Positions 1 through 6,222 of a stretch of 8,139 nucleotides of DNA are shown here, piece after piece (the first letter of the stretch is position 1; each line of letters opens with the position of its first letter). The DNA is from Gammaproteobacteria bacterium (lineage in GTDB: Bacteria; Pseudomonadota; Gammaproteobacteria; UBA9214): the NCBI GenBank assembly GCA_029864225.1, contig JAOTTU010000089.1, forward strand, positions 1 through 8,139, given 5' to 3'. Below the pieces are notes generated by a model that ran no database searches, was not told the DNA's origin, and worked only from the letters and a program-made list of their open reading frames with translations. The translations under genes and the position numbers were made by a program.

Positions 1-837
1 GCCGGCATCAACCGCCTGTCGATCGGCATCCAGAGCTTCGACCGATCATTACTCCAGCGGATCGGGCGTATCCACGATGACAGGGAGGCGCTCGACGCCG
101 TGCGCGCGGCGCAACAAGCCGGCTTTGACAACATCAACCTGGACCTGATGTTCGGCCTGCCGGGCCAGACACTCGACCAGGCCCTGGAGGACCTGCAAAC
201 GGCACTCGATCTGGGGCCCGCGCATATCTCCTGGTACGAACTCACTATCGAACCGAACACCTGGTTTCACCGCCACCCTCCCGAACGATCCTCTGATGAA
301 CTGCTGTGGACCATGCAGGAACAGGGACGCAGCCTGCTGGAGGCAGGCGGCTACACCCGCTACGAGGTCTCCGCTTACAGCAAGGGGCAGCAGCGTTGTC
401 GCCATAACCTGAACTACTGGCAATTCGGCGACTACCTCGGCATCGGTGCCGGCGCCCACGCCAAGATCACCGATGCCGGCCAGCAGGGTGTGACACGCAT
501 CGCCAAGACCCGGCACCCGCGGGCGTACCTGGAACATGCCGCTGACCAGAGACGCATTGCGAATGAAGCCCGGCTGGGCGTGGACGATGTGACGCTGGAA
601 TATGCCCTGAATGCCTTGCGGCTCGATCGCGGCTTCACAGCCGAGGAATTCAGCGCGGCCACCGGCCTGCCATTTTCGGCAACCGCCAAGCCGGTCAGCG
701 CCGCACTGGAGCAGGGCCTGCTGGAATATAACAATGACACCATCAGGACAACAGCAAAGGGGCAGCGCTATCTCAACGAGGTACTGCACTACTGGCTGAC
801 CGACACCCGGGAACATGCTCGAGCCGGCCAGCGTTGA
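1..837 (+). CDS. hemW: Radical SAM heme chaperone HemW (5' truncated)
   Basis: The reading frame is open from the first base and ends with TGA at 835-837, leaving 278 residues. HemW proteins are about 380 residues, so about 100 N-terminal residues, including the CxxxCxxC iron-sulfur motif, lie outside the window. Visible family signatures are NRLSIGIQSFD at residues 4-14, GRIHDD, the NLDLMFGLPGQT segment, the WYELTIEPNT block, and the C-terminal HNLNYWQFGDYLGIGAGAHA block. HemW is a radical-SAM-fold protein that binds heme and delivers it to respiratory proteins. It is often misannotated as an oxygen-independent coproporphyrinogen III oxidase, but the family-typical LNYW and GAGAHA blocks and the length fit HemW better than HemN. 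The 3' end overlaps the next gene by 23 bp, which suggests translational coupling. Confidence 0.95.
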   Translation, partial: AGINRLSIGIQSFDRSLLQRIGRIHDDREALDAVRAAQQAGFDNINLDLMFGLPGQTLDQALEDLQTALDLGPAHISWYELTIEPNTWFHRHPPERSSDELLWTMQEQGRSLLEAGGYTRYEVSAYSKGQQRCRHNLNYWQFGDYLGIGAGAHAKITDAGQQGVTRIAKTRHPRAYLEHAADQRRIANEARLGVDDVTLEYALNALRLDRGFTAEEFSAATGLPFSATAKPVSAALEQGLLEYNNDTIRTTAKGQRYLNEVLHYWLTDTREHARAGQR

Positions 838-1003
838 CTGTCCCTACTGCGGGGAATCCTTCGAAACCGTGGTGGACTGCTCCGGCGGCAGCCAGGACTG
901 CATCGAGGACTGCCCGGCATGCTGCCGCCCCATTGAAATTCATATTGAAATCGGCCTTAATCAGGAACTGGATTCACTGACAACACGACGTGATGATGAC
1001 TGA
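815..1003 (+). CDS. CPxCG-motif cysteine-rich small protein
   Basis: This is a 62-residue acidic protein starting at ATG 815 inside the hemW 3' end. It has a CPYCG motif (Cys9, Cys12) and a second pair, CPAC (Cys33, Cys36), which together make a plausible four-cysteine zinc ribbon. Cys22, Cys29 and Cys37 are additional. The spacing and the EDCPACCRPIEI block match the small family annotated as 'CPXCG motif-containing cysteine-rich protein', whose function is unknown. The acidic tail after the ribbon ends in DDD. The 23-bp overlap with hemW and the overlap of its 3' end with the next start place it within one transcription unit. A metal-binding or nucleic-acid-binding role is inference only. 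No transmembrane segment or signal peptide is visible. Confidence 0.88.
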   Translation: MLEPASVDCPYCGESFETVVDCSGGSQDCIEDCPACCRPIEIHIEIGLNQELDSLTTRRDDD

Positions 1004-1232
1004 CTACAAACCGATCGACTGCGGCCTCTACAGTGAATATGAAGTGGCCATCCTGCACCATAGCAGGCTCCAACTCAGCTGGCGCGACAGCTCGGAGAAC
1101 GTGCATATCGAGGTGCTCACCCCAATTGACCTGCGCACCTGTCGGGGCGAGGAATTCCTGGTTGTCACCGGCACGGATGGCAGGCAACAGGAAATCAGGC
1201 TGGACCGAATCCTGCATTGCAAGCCGGCCTGA
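993..1232 (+). CDS. rof: Rof-like Rho-binding antiterminator
   Basis: A 79-residue protein. The frame offers GTG 990, ATG 993 and ATG 996 in succession. ATG is preferred, and 993 or 996 cannot be told apart because no clear Shine-Dalgarno sequence is present. The sequence follows the E. coli Rof (YaeO) plan as I recall it: YxPIDCGLY near the N terminus, then an xEVAILHH block equivalent to LELACQHH, a strand LQLSW, then EEFLVV and the closing IRLDRI. Rof is a small Sm-like protein that binds transcription termination factor Rho and blocks its RNA-binding surface, lowering Rho-dependent termination. The start overlaps the 3' end of the CPxCG gene by 11 bp, so the two are probably translated together. 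Residue identity with E. coli is modest, so the family is confident but activity on Rho is inferred. Confidence 0.8.
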   Translation: MMTDYKPIDCGLYSEYEVAILHHSRLQLSWRDSSENVHIEVLTPIDLRTCRGEEFLVVTGTDGRQQEIRLDRILHCKPA

Positions 1233-1312
1233 CCGGCCGCACGGTCATTCATGGATCACATCCCCCGGGCGACACATCTCCCTGTAACACAATCTCAACA
1301 TCGGTAACCGCA

Positions 1313-2788
1313 TTGACCAACGACCAACACGACCTGGAACTGCTGCTGCGCTCGCGCATACCCCTGATCGTCATCGAGACACGGGACGAGCAGCGGGTCA
1401 CCCGCCTGTTCGGCAAACTGGGCGTGAGGCTCGCCCTACCGGTGATGGCCTGGTCCGCAACCTCCGGCCTGCGCCGCATCGATTTCGAAGCGGCGCCCCA
1501 GCGGCACACCATCGAGCCACGCCAGGCCCTGGGCCAGATCAAGGCCACGAATACCGCGAGCATTTACCTGCTGCTGGATTTCCATCCCTATCTCGACGAC
1601 GCCTTCAATGTGCGCTTGCTGAAGGAGATCGCACTCGACTACCACAACCTGGGTCACACGCTGGTGCTGGTCAGCCATGAGCTGGACATTCCGCAGGAAC
1701 TGCAGACCTTCAGCGCGCGCTTTAGCCTGTCCCTGCCGGATGCCATGGACATCGACAGGATGATCCATGAAGAGGCCGAACACTGGTCACAGGCGCACCG
1801 GGGACAGAAGGTGAAGACCGACCGCAGGACACTGGACCTGATGTCGCGCCAGTTGCTAGGTCTCACGGCAACGGATGCGCAGCGCATTGTGCGCACTGTC
1901 ATTTATGATGACGGCGCCATCAGCGACGCCGATCTCGACCGGGTGACCCGGGCGCGCTACCAGTTGCTGGAAACCAACGGCGCCCTGTCGATCGAATTCG
2001 AAACCGCTGATTTCGGTGAAGTGGGCGGACTTCGGGGCCTGAAGCGCTGGATCAAGCTGCGCCGCAGCGTCTTCGTGGAGGCCAATGACCAGCCCGACGC
2101 GCCGAAAGGGATCCTGCTGGTCGGCGTGCAGGGCGGCGGCAAAAGCCTTGCCGCCAAGGCCGTTGCCGGCACCTGGCGTCTGCCGCTGCTGCGCCTCGAT
2201 TTCGGGACCCTTTACAACAAGTTCTTCGGCGAGACCGAGCGCAACCTGCGCGAGGCACTCAAGTCGGCCGAGGCAATGGCGCCCTGCGTACTGTGGATCG
2301 ACGAAATCGAAAAGGCCATCGCCGGAGGGGATTACGACAGCGGCACATCGCGGCGCATCCTGGGCAGTCTGCTGACCTGGATGGCCGAACGCAAAGCCGC
2401 CGTATTCATTGTCGCCACCGCCAATGCCATTGAGCAGCTGCCACCGGAACTGATCCGCAAGGGGCGTCTGGACGAGATCTTCTTCGTCGACCTGCCCGAT
2501 GCCGCCACGCGCTCGGAAATCTTCACCATTCATCTGCAAAAGCGCGAGTTCGAACCCGCAGATTTCGATATCGACGACCTGGCGCAGCTGGCCGAAGGCT
2601 TTTCCGGGGCCGAGATCGAGCAGGCCGTCGTCGCGGCCACCTACCTGGCCCGGGAACACCGGGTCCCGCTCGATACCGGCCATATCCGCAGCGAAATCGG
2701 GCAGACGCGGCCCCTGTCCCGGGTCATGGCCGAGAAGGTGGCGCAGCTGCGGGCGTGGGCCCGGGACCGGACCGTCTCGGCCAATTGA
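1313..2788 (+). CDS. Ycf46-like AAA+ ATPase
   Basis: The preferred start is TTG 1313, giving 491 residues and a family-like N terminus (TNDQHDLELLLRSRIPLIVIET). The frame stays open to another TTG at 1217, but the 32 extra residues look non-conserved. No in-frame ATG or GTG precedes the conserved region. The N-terminal half (about residues 1-220) is the family-specific domain. The C-terminal half is a AAA+ module: Walker A GVQGGGKS (Lys277), the LYNKFFGETERNLREAL pore-loop segment, Walker B CVLWIDE (Asp330, Glu331), sensor 1 ATAN (Asn371) and the arginine-finger segment RKGRLDE (Arg382, Arg385). All key residues are present, so it should hydrolyse ATP. Chloroplast and cyanobacterial Ycf46 relatives have been linked to regulation of inorganic carbon use or photosynthesis, but the role in proteobacteria is not established. 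It follows the Rof-like gene with an 80-bp gap (or overlaps it if 1217 is used). Confidence 0.9.
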   Translation: MTNDQHDLELLLRSRIPLIVIETRDEQRVTRLFGKLGVRLALPVMAWSATSGLRRIDFEAAPQRHTIEPRQALGQIKATNTASIYLLLDFHPYLDDAFNVRLLKEIALDYHNLGHTLVLVSHELDIPQELQTFSARFSLSLPDAMDIDRMIHEEAEHWSQAHRGQKVKTDRRTLDLMSRQLLGLTATDAQRIVRTVIYDDGAISDADLDRVTRARYQLLETNGALSIEFETADFGEVGGLRGLKRWIKLRRSVFVEANDQPDAPKGILLVGVQGGGKSLAAKAVAGTWRLPLLRLDFGTLYNKFFGETERNLREALKSAEAMAPCVLWIDEIEKAIAGGDYDSGTSRRILGSLLTWMAERKAAVFIVATANAIEQLPPELIRKGRLDEIFFVDLPDAATRSEIFTIHLQKREFEPADFDIDDLAQLAEGFSGAEIEQAVVAATYLAREHRVPLDTGHIRSEIGQTRPLSRVMAEKVAQLRAWARDRTVSAN

Positions 2789-2838
2789 TTTAAAATATCT
2801 TTATAAATCAGGAAATCGTCTTCCGCGCGGCGTGACAC

Positions 2839-3029
2839 TTATACACAATCAGGCAGCGCGTCAACCCCCGGTGGCAGGTGGCGTCACAAGCCGATGCTGC
2901 TGAATTTATTATCTTATTGTTTCATATCTGTTTCTTTTTTTAGTATACGGGTTTTCCACAGCCCGCCTCGACAACCGATACCCGGTAAAACCCACCCATG
3001 CCCGGGTTCTGTCCACAAGGTTATCCACA
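2839..3029 (+). promoter_or_regulatory. Cluster of DnaA-box-like sites
   Basis: Three 9-mers fit the DnaA-box consensus TTWTNCACA, all on the + strand: TTATACACA at 2839-2847 (identical to the E. coli oriC R2 box), TTTTCCACA at 2952-2960, and TTATCCACA at 3021-3029 (the perfect high-affinity box). A fourth, CTGTCCACA at 3009-3017, differs from the consensus at two positions and sits 3 bp before the perfect box. A single TTATCCACA is expected by chance only about once per 130 kb over both strands, so the clustering is unlikely to be random. The function (origin, DnaA titration or reactivation site, or DnaA-controlled promoter) is inference. Confidence 0.6.
2901..2947 (+). other. AT-rich tract with tandem 13-mer-like repeats (possible DNA unwinding element)
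   Basis: By my count only 9 of 47 bases are G or C, in a region whose genes are well above 55% G+C. It contains two copies of a related 13-mer, TATCTTATTGTTT at 2910-2922 and TATCTGTTTCTTT at 2925-2937, spaced 15 bp apart. They match the E. coli DNA-unwinding 13-mer GATCTNTTNTTTT at 10 and 11 of 13 positions, counting N as a match. A run of seven T follows at 2935-2941. The tract lies between the DnaA-like boxes at 2839 and 2952. It could also be an AT-rich promoter or UP-element-like region, but no good -35/-10 pair is visible. Confidence 0.45.
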
Positions 3030-3162
3030 AGCCGTGGCCGACAAACCCATATAAATCCAGGGCGTTTTGACCGCAGACCCGGTCGGCAAGCCCGGCTGCC
3101 GGTGTGATATGCTTAATAAACAGGAATAACAACAAACTGGCCGCACACCGACGGCCAAAACC

Positions 3163-3167
3163 GGAGG
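3163..3167 (+). promoter_or_regulatory. Ribosome binding site of the DUF3135-like gene
   Basis: GGAGG lies 5 bases before ATG 3173. It decides that start over the upstream in-frame GTG at 3104, which has no such sequence and would add a non-conserved, asparagine-rich N terminus. Confidence 0.8.
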
Positions 3168-3172
3168 GCCCC

Positions 3173-3520
3173 ATGCCCGACAGCATCCCCGTGAATCCGC
3201 ACGACTTCGATGATTGGGTGGCCCTGGCAATATCAGACCCGCAGGCCTTCGAAACACAGCGCCGGCAGGTGATCGACAGGGCAATTTCCGCCGCACCCGC
3301 GGACCGACAGCAGCAACTGCGCCGGATCCAGTGGAAGCTGGACCAGATCCGCAGCACTTCGCGCACCCCCATGGTGGCCTGCCTGCGCCTGAACCGCCTG
3401 CTGTGGGAATCGGTGACCGGTGAGAACGGGCTGCTTGCCTGCCTGCAGCGGCCCGCCGCGGTCAGGCAGCGCCCCGCGGGGGCCGCCGCCCGGGTCATCC
3501 CGCTTGATCCACGACGCTGA
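3173..3520 (+). CDS. DUF3135-like small protein
   Basis: A 115-residue protein starting at ATG 3173 behind a strong Shine-Dalgarno sequence. The core (about residues 10-90) is predicted mostly helical: FDDWVALAISDPQAFE, then RRQVIDRAISAAP, then LRRIQWKLDQIR, TPMVACLRLNRLLWES, and GLLACL. This pattern (a short D/P-F motif, a basic helix with an RRI-Q-W-x-L-D heptad, then an MW/LW helix) resembles the DUF3135 family of proteobacterial proteins of unknown function. The assignment comes from memory of the pattern, not a search. The tail from about residue 92 is low-complexity, rich in Arg, Ala and Pro, and probably disordered. There is no signal peptide or membrane segment. It stands alone between the AT-rich gap and the rpmE promoter. 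Confidence 0.72.
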   Translation: MPDSIPVNPHDFDDWVALAISDPQAFETQRRQVIDRAISAAPADRQQQLRRIQWKLDQIRSTSRTPMVACLRLNRLLWESVTGENGLLACLQRPAAVRQRPAGAAARVIPLDPRR

Positions 3521-3530
3521 ACGGCCCTAC

Positions 3531-3559
3531 TTGCCGCATGCGGGCGGATAACGTATTAT
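3531..3559 (+). promoter_or_regulatory. Sigma-70-type promoter of rpmE
   Basis: TTGCCG (-35, 3531-3536) and TATTAT (-10, 3554-3559) are separated by exactly 17 bp, predicting transcription from about 3566 and a leader of about 68 bases before rpmE. The -10 hexamer is overlapped by a short inverted repeat, GATAA (3547-3551) and TTATC (3556-3560), which could be a repressor site or chance. Confidence 0.6.
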
Positions 3560-3633
3560 CGCCGGCCTTTTCACGATAGATGACGCTACGGTGTTATCGA
3601 TCGAAGCTCAGGAAACAGTTTTTCGAGGCAGTT

Positions 3634-3840
3634 ATGAAAGCGGACATACACCCGGCATACGACGACATCAAAGTCACCTGCAGTTGCGGCGCAAGCTTTG
3701 CCACGCGCTCGACCGTCGGCAAAGACCTCTCTATCGAGGTGTGCTCGCAATGCCATCCGTTTTATACGGGCAAGCAGAAGATCGTTGATACCGGCGGACG
3801 CGTCGACAAGTTCCGCCGCCGTTACGGGAAGAGCCAGTAA
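3634..3840 (+). CDS. rpmE: Ribosomal protein L31 (zinc-binding form)
   Basis: Start ATG 3634 gives the typical MKADIHPxY N terminus and 68 residues, close to the usual bacterial L31 length. GAGG at 3625-3628 lies 5 bases upstream. An upstream in-frame ATG at 3580 would add 18 residues not seen in the family. The four zinc ligands are present, Cys16-x-Cys18 and Cys37-x-x-Cys40, followed by HPFYTGKQK and the basic C terminus RVDKFRRRYG. This is therefore the C+ type, normally expressed when zinc is sufficient, unlike the cysteine-free paralogue induced on zinc starvation. L31 forms part of an intersubunit bridge with the 30S head. It has its own promoter upstream and an intrinsic terminator just downstream. 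Confidence 0.97.
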   Translation: MKADIHPAYDDIKVTCSCGASFATRSTVGKDLSIEVCSQCHPFYTGKQKIVDTGGRVDKFRRRYGKSQ

Positions 3841-3848
3841 CGCCGGGC

Positions 3849-4676
3849 ATGGCGCTCAAACACCGCTGCAAGAAGGCGCCTGACCAGGGCGCCTTTTTCG
3901 TTCTGGGGCTGTTGCTATGCGGTGGCCTGGTTTCAATCCTTGCTGGCAGTGCCCGGGCAGCCGACTGTCCGGCAGACCGGACCAGCGAACGGGTCCGGGT
4001 CGTCCACGTCTATGACGGTGACACGGTGAAGCTGCATGACGGGCGGCGGCTGCGCCTCATCGGCATCGACACCCCGGAAGTCAGTCGCGACGGCAAGGTC
4101 TCAGAGACACTGGCCGAACCGGCCAAGGTCGCGCTGGAAGAACTCCTCGACCAGCACAACAGCATCCTGCTGCTGCGCCATGGACAGGAGCAGCGCGACC
4201 ATTACGGGCGCCTGCTGGCCCATGCCTTCCTCGATGACGGCAGCAACGTGGCCGTGCACCTGCTGGAACGGGGGCTTGCCACCACCCTGGTCGTGCCACC
4301 CAATACCTGGGCATATGACTGCTACCAGTCCCGCGAGGACCGCGCACGCACGGCGCGGCACGGCCTGTGGGCATTGGCAAACTACCAGCCTCTGGAAAGT
4401 CGTGCCCTGCCACTGGGTACGCGCGGCTTCCGCCTGGTGCGCGGACAGGTAACAGAAATCCGTCAGTCGCGTCATAATGTGTGGCTGGACCTGGAGGGTC
4501 CGCTGGTGATAAAGGTAGGCCGCAGGGACTTGGTCAATTTCGACCCCGGTTTCCCGGAAAACCTCACGGGCCGGCGTATCGAGACCCGGGGCTGGATCCG
4601 AAAGGATGAACGCGGTCTGCGGCTGAATCTGCGCCATCCGGCGGCGATCAGGGTACTTGACCGGCAGCGACGCTGA
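3849..4676 (+). CDS. Secreted staphylococcal-nuclease-like (thermonuclease) protein
   Basis: Start ATG 3849, 8 bp after the rpmE stop, gives 275 residues. The N terminus is a signal peptide: basic n-region (KHRCKK), hydrophobic core at residues 16-33 and a likely signal peptidase I site after ARA (residue 37), so the product should reach the periplasm or outside. The SNase fold follows with its catalytic set: YDGDT (Asp56, Asp58), RLIGIDTPE (Arg69, Asp74, Glu77) and DHYGR (Arg121), equivalent to S. aureus Arg35, Asp40, Glu43 and Arg87. The enzyme should cleave DNA or RNA with calcium. Residues from about 190 to 270 form an extra beta-rich segment (RGQVTEIR, VWLDLEGPLVIKV, GRRIETRGW) that looks like an OB fold. 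The start has no good Shine-Dalgarno sequence, and the rpmE terminator falls in the signal peptide codons. Any later start would remove the basic n-region. Confidence 0.92.
   Translation: MALKHRCKKAPDQGAFFVLGLLLCGGLVSILAGSARAADCPADRTSERVRVVHVYDGDTVKLHDGRRLRLIGIDTPEVSRDGKVSETLAEPAKVALEELLDQHNSILLLRHGQEQRDHYGRLLAHAFLDDGSNVAVHLLERGLATTLVVPPNTWAYDCYQSREDRARTARHGLWALANYQPLESRALPLGTRGFRLVRGQVTEIRQSRHNVWLDLEGPLVIKVGRRDLVNFDPGFPENLTGRRIETRGWIRKDERGLRLNLRHPAAIRVLDRQRR
3873..3898 (+). terminator. Intrinsic terminator of rpmE, inside the nuclease gene
   Basis: AAGGCGCC (3873-3880) and GGCGCCTT (3888-3895) form a perfect 8-bp stem with a 7-base loop, followed by T to 3898 (five T in all, partly in the stem). 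It begins 33 bp after the rpmE stop. It also encodes residues 9-16 or so of the nuclease signal peptide, so read-through or another promoter must supply nuclease mRNA. Confidence 0.85.
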
Positions 4677-4740
4677 AGGGAACACGGCGAACGCGAGACG
4701 GTCTATCGGGAAGAGAAACGAGATTCATTCGAAATACACC

Positions 4741-6204
4741 ATGCGCTACCTGTCCCTGCCGGGCATTCTGCCCCTGATTCTTTCCCTGTTCGTCATCAAC
4801 GGCTGTGCGACCAATCCGGTCAGCGGCGGCAGCGATTTCGTACTCATGAGCGAGGAGCAGGAAATCGCCCTGGGACGCAAGTACAGCGCGGAAATCATCA
4901 AGGACATGCCGCTGTATGAAGACCCGGAGCTGGCAAAACGGGTACAGGCGATCGGCGAGCAAGTGGCCGCCAGCAGCCACCGCCCGGAACTGATCTATCG
5001 TTTCGCGGTCCTCGACAGTACCGACGTCAATGCCTTTGCCCTGCCCGGCGGCTACATCTACATCACCCGGGGGCTGCTCGCTTACCTCAATACCGAAGCG
5101 GAACTGGCGGCGGTCCTGGGACACGAAATCGGTCATGTCACGGCACGCCACAGCGTGCGCCAGCACAGCACCGCAACGGCCGCCGGGCTGGTTGCCGCCG
5201 TGCTGGGCGCGGCCAGCGGCGTCCAGGGCGCCGATACCCTGGCCAACATGGTCGGCACGGCCATCGTGCGCGGCTATGGCCGCGAGCACGAACTGGAGGC
5301 CGACCGCCTGGGCGCGGAATACCTGGCCAAAACGGGCTATGACCCCGATGCCATGCTGGAGATCATCGGTATTCTGAAGCACCAGGAAGAGTTTGAAAAA
5401 CTACGCGCCGAGAAGGAAGACCGCGAACCCAAGGCCTATCACGGGCTGTTTTCAAGCCACCCCGAGAACGACAAACGGCTCCAGGAAGTGGTCAAGGCGG
5501 CCCACTCCCACAAGAGTGGTTCGACGACCCGGATCAACCGCACAGGCTTCATGCAGGCCCTCGAGGGCCTGACCTTCGGTGACAGCGAAACGGAAGGCAT
5601 CGTCCGGGACAACCATTTCTACCACAAGGAACTGGATTTCGCCGTGAGCTTCCCGCAGGGCTGGCGCATCGAAAACCGGTCCGACAAGATCATTGCCATG
5701 CCGGCGGCCAATGACGGCCTGGTGCAGCTCAGCATCAGCGACAGGAACAAGCGCATTTCAGCACAGGAATTCATGATCAAACGCCTGGGGCTCAAAGACC
5801 TGGAACGTGGTGAGCCCGTCAGCAGCCAGGGTCTGACCGGCTACACGGCGGTCGCCAGCAGCAAGACGCCCTACGGCACCAGACCGGTGCGCTATGTGGT
5901 ACTTTACCGGGACCAGAAGGCCTATATCTTCGCCGGGGCGGCAAAGGACAAAAAGTCCCCCACTGGCTATGAGCAGGAAATACTGGCAACGGCGCACAGC
6001 TTCCATGCACTCGGACAAGATGAAAAAATGCTGGCGAACGAGGCAAAAATTCACCTCATCCGCGCCTCGACCGGAACGCGTTACCGCGATCTGGCCGGCT
6101 CATCACCCATCGCGAACTATCCGGAAGAACAGCTGCGACTGCTCAATGGCCATTATCCCGACGGCGAACCCCGGCCGGGAGACCTCATCAAGATCGTGCG
6201 CTAG
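4741..6204 (+). CDS. M48 family metalloprotease, lipoprotein
   Basis: Start ATG 4741 gives 487 residues. The in-frame ATG at 4657 would place 28 polar residues before the signal sequence and overlap the nuclease gene. Residues 1-21 are a lipoprotein signal peptide ending in the lipobox-like INGC (Cys22); the following Ala instead of Asp predicts outer-membrane sorting. The catalytic core has NAFALPGGYIYITRGLL, then HEIGH (His128, Glu129, His132) and the third zinc ligand in ELEAD (Glu184), followed by the SSHPENDKRL motif. It is close in N-terminal architecture to BepA/YfgC-type periplasmic proteases, but I see no TPR region. The C-terminal half is a different beta-rich domain (about residues 280-420) ending in a LysM-like tail (EEQLRLLNGHYPDGEPRPGD). 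Proteolytic envelope quality control is the likely role. No clear Shine-Dalgarno sequence precedes it. Confidence 0.93.
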   Translation: MRYLSLPGILPLILSLFVINGCATNPVSGGSDFVLMSEEQEIALGRKYSAEIIKDMPLYEDPELAKRVQAIGEQVAASSHRPELIYRFAVLDSTDVNAFALPGGYIYITRGLLAYLNTEAELAAVLGHEIGHVTARHSVRQHSTATAAGLVAAVLGAASGVQGADTLANMVGTAIVRGYGREHELEADRLGAEYLAKTGYDPDAMLEIIGILKHQEEFEKLRAEKEDREPKAYHGLFSSHPENDKRLQEVVKAAHSHKSGSTTRINRTGFMQALEGLTFGDSETEGIVRDNHFYHKELDFAVSFPQGWRIENRSDKIIAMPAANDGLVQLSISDRNKRISAQEFMIKRLGLKDLERGEPVSSQGLTGYTAVASSKTPYGTRPVRYVVLYRDQKAYIFAGAAKDKKSPTGYEQEILATAHSFHALGQDEKMLANEAKIHLIRASTGTRYRDLAGSSPIANYPEEQLRLLNGHYPDGEPRPGDLIKIVR

Positions 6205-6222
6205 CTTGTCGAATACCTGCTG

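Larger units (their letters stand above)
2789..3172. other. 384-bp gene-free interval with AT-rich tract and DnaA boxes
   Basis: No convincing coding sequence lies between the AAA+ ATPase and the DUF3135-like gene. The left edge holds an AT-only inverted repeat, TGATTTA (2786-2792) and TAAATCA (2804-2810), that includes the ATPase stop codon. No T-tract follows, so I do not call it a terminator. The centre has an AT-rich tract (2901-2947), and four DnaA-box-like 9-mers lie between 2839 and 3029. The right part (3061-3100) is GC-rich again, with a lone TTGACC at 3067-3072 that has no properly spaced -10 hexamer. The interval contrasts sharply in base composition with the surrounding genes. Confidence 0.8.

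Noticed and set aside
49..816. Minus-strand open frame of 255 codons opposite hemW
   Set aside because: hemW is unambiguous on the + strand; the antisense product shows no motif.
1856..2683. Long open frame on the minus strand (275 codons) opposite the AAA+ ATPase
   Set aside because: It mirrors the coding frame of a clear ATPase in GC-rich DNA, its product has no recognisable domain, and long antisense frames are expected from codon bias.
2786..2810. TGATTTA/TAAATCA inverted repeat as terminator of the AAA+ gene
   Set aside because: The stem is almost all A-T with an 11-base loop and no T-run after it, so it would be very unstable as a terminator.
3067..3110. TTGACC with TGATAT as a promoter for the DUF3135-like gene
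   Set aside because: The hexamers are 32 bp apart, far from the 16-18 bp needed, and no other -10 fits the TTGACC.
2789..3172. Chromosomal oriC as a firm call
   Set aside because: Flanking genes are not origin markers, transcription is co-directional, and DnaA-box orientation relative to the AT tract is atypical; kept only as a hypothesis in the findings.
2914..3498. Minus-strand open frame of 194 codons over the AT-rich gap and the DUF3135-like gene
   Set aside because: The product is low-complexity, Arg/Ser/Cys-rich, has no family resemblance, and overlaps a + strand gene with a strong ribosome binding site.
4648..5382. Minus-strand open frame of 244 codons opposite the M48 protease
   Set aside because: It is a shadow of the protease gene with no domain; the HEIGH and ELEAD motifs fix the + strand frame.
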